Shown piece by piece: positions 62,611 through 64,000 of a stretch of 64,000 nt of DNA (the stretch's first letter is position 1; the number at the start of each line of letters is the position of its first letter). The position numbers were made by a program, and so were the translations under genes. A model generated the notes under the pieces. That model searched no databases. It had not been told where the DNA came from and saw nothing but the letters and a program-made list of their open reading frames with translations. The DNA is from Notamacropus eugenii. Its lineage: Eukaryota > Chordata > Mammalia > Diprotodontia > Macropodidae. The stretch covers positions 188,447,522-188,511,521 of the forward strand of contig NC_092875.1 in the NCBI RefSeq assembly GCF_028372415.1, written 5' to 3'.

Positions 62611-64000
62611 ATGAGTAATGAGGTCTGCCCTAGGGTGGTTGACTTTGATAAAGAATGAGACTTAAGTTCAACTCCTGATCTTAGGATGTTTTCATAAGAA
62701 TCACTGCTGTTGTTTGAAATTCAAACTTGAAAGTAAAGCTAGAATTAATATAGAGATATGTATTTTAAATAATGAAGATCATAATTGTTGTTTTGGGACT
62801 CTGAGGGTTTCTAGTGTGAAAACAATTCATCAGATTTAATTGTTAATCTTTAAAAAAATACATATCAGATTAGTAAATTTCATCTACTACATCTTAATTA
62901 TGCCAGAGCCTAATTTATTTTTTTTCCACTGCTTTACGCTTAAAGATGTGTTTATTTCTAATCAAATTGACCCAACACTCCTAGCTAAACCTCTAAAATG
63001 TAATCCTCAGTTTTAGATGCTTCAGTTTTGTCATGAATTCCAAAATTCCAAAAGACTCAAAGAAAAAACTCCCAAAATGGTGCAAGGAGCCTAAATATTA
63101 TATTTCCTTGTTGGTGTAGTGATGGATTATCATGAATGCATAGTTAGGAGTAATTAAAATGTTTCATGAATCATATTTCTATTAGTTGGTGAGGGCCTGT
63201 ACCTAAGTGGTGGAAGTATCTGATATACCTAGTAATATACTTAGCTCTTCTATGAGTGTTTTCACAGATTAGTGATAATAAACAAACCAGAAAAGTATGT
63301 GTTGTATGATTCACGTTGACTGCAATGTGGTACTTAGCTTTGTTTCTTTCCTTGGAAAAAATAAAAGTAATCAGTAAGAATTTATTTAAATTACCTACAT
63401 TTCCCACTGTATCCTACCCTCTCCCCATGACAGCTATGCCTTATAGCAGGAGTATTTTTATTGGGGTTTATTGTCCTTGGTTAGACACCAGGGAGTCCCT
63501 GAACTTGGATAGGAAAAAAAATTGCATCTTTTGTTCATTTAATAGCTAACTGAAATCTAATATTTTGTTCAGTTATGAATATAGGCAACAAATATTATTT
63601 TGGAAAGGGATCTATAGGCTTCATCAGTCTGCCAAGGAGATAGGAGTGGGGAGTTTCTTACATAACAAAAGTTAAGAACCTCACCTTGCCTTATAAAAAT
63701 GAATTTTAAAAGGGGAAAATCACAGTTTACCAAAACTAAACCAGTGTATTGAAAGAGTCTGGTATTCAGGATACCACACTCATAGTGTCTCTCACCTCAT
63801 CTCTGCAAAGAAGTGGGGTGCCTGCCTTTTCGTATCTCTTCTTGTCAGCTAAACTTGGTCATTATTATTTCATTCTATGCATTTGCATGGTTTTTATTAT
63901 TGTGTGTTGTTTTCCTGGTTGCATATCGGTTCATATAATTCTCCTTAAACTTCTCTGTATTCATCATTTTCATAGTTTCTTATAGCACCGTACTATTTCA
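62611..64000 (+). other. MYLIP: MYLIP intron 2, last part in the window
   Basis: About 1.4 kb of AT-rich sequence without recognised repeat. I looked for MYLIP exon 3 and did not see it; frames at 63,316-63,549 and 63,749-63,985 do not resemble MYLIP. Confidence 0.6.

Noticed and set aside
55421..64000. MYLIP exon 3
   Set aside because: I scanned for the next coding segment of the FERM domain in all frames and found none. It most likely lies beyond the right edge.

Overview
The window is vertebrate nuclear DNA, almost certainly from a marsupial. It carries many copies of a tRNA-derived SINE whose 5' head reads like GGCAGCTAGGTGGCACAGTGGATAGAG. It also has an ORF1-only LINE (HAL1 type), RTE-class LINE 3' ends, a SINE with an RTE-type tail, and old CR1/L3, L2 and MIR copies. 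I cannot name the species from sequence alone. There are no bacterial genes, CRISPR arrays or operons.

The only cellular gene I can support is MYLIP (IDOL), on the + strand. Its CpG-island promoter and 5'UTR lie at about 53,440-53,967, coding exon 1 at 53,968-54,054, intron 1 at 54,055-55,229 and coding exon 2 at 55,230-55,420. Intron 2 runs off the right edge. The two exons encode the first 92 residues plus two bases of the next codon, which is most of the F1 lobe of the FERM domain. The remaining FERM lobes and the RING domain must lie to the right. In human the sequence 5' of MYLIP is a long gene-poor interval towards DTNBP1; the first 53 kb here fits that.

Layout. 1-4,700: L1 3' ends, SINEs and a small hAT element. 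4,990-10,160: two CR1/L3 ORF2 copies on the minus strand, with recognisable endonuclease and reverse-transcriptase motifs, broken by an RTE insertion. 10,830-12,965: an L2 copy, then a collapsed endogenous retrovirus with a protease-end fragment, an env-like membrane segment, a polypurine tract and an LTR. 13,385-19,560: SINEs, MIRs, an RTE copy, and a segment of about 245 bp duplicated into the middle of a SINE. 19,900-21,300: mostly unassigned, possibly with conserved noncoding DNA. 21,310-28,915: L1 fragments, a clean 384-bp solo LTR and a split L2. 29,000-41,560: SINEs, L2, RTE, CR1 and several microsatellites. 42,998-46,046: a hAT transposon split by a 2.8-kb HAL1 element with a readable target-site duplication. 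47,200-49,565: a SINE split by an RTE copy, another SINE, and a 341-bp Tigger-like element with perfect TA duplication. 49,600-53,400: mainly unassigned. From about 53,440: MYLIP.

Three tail types recur among the tRNA-derived SINEs. Type A ends near GGACATGACTGAACAACAAC. Type B ends in an L2-like stretch (GCACAGTGCCTGGCACATAG). Type C ends near CCAGCTCTAAATCTATGATCC. Family names are from recognition by eye, not a library search.

I do not see a previously undescribed multi-gene system here. The points most worth following are the local duplication into a SINE, the nested insertions that give relative ages, the solo LTR architecture, the pol-env collapsed provirus, and the unbroken reading frame upstream of the MYLIP start codon.
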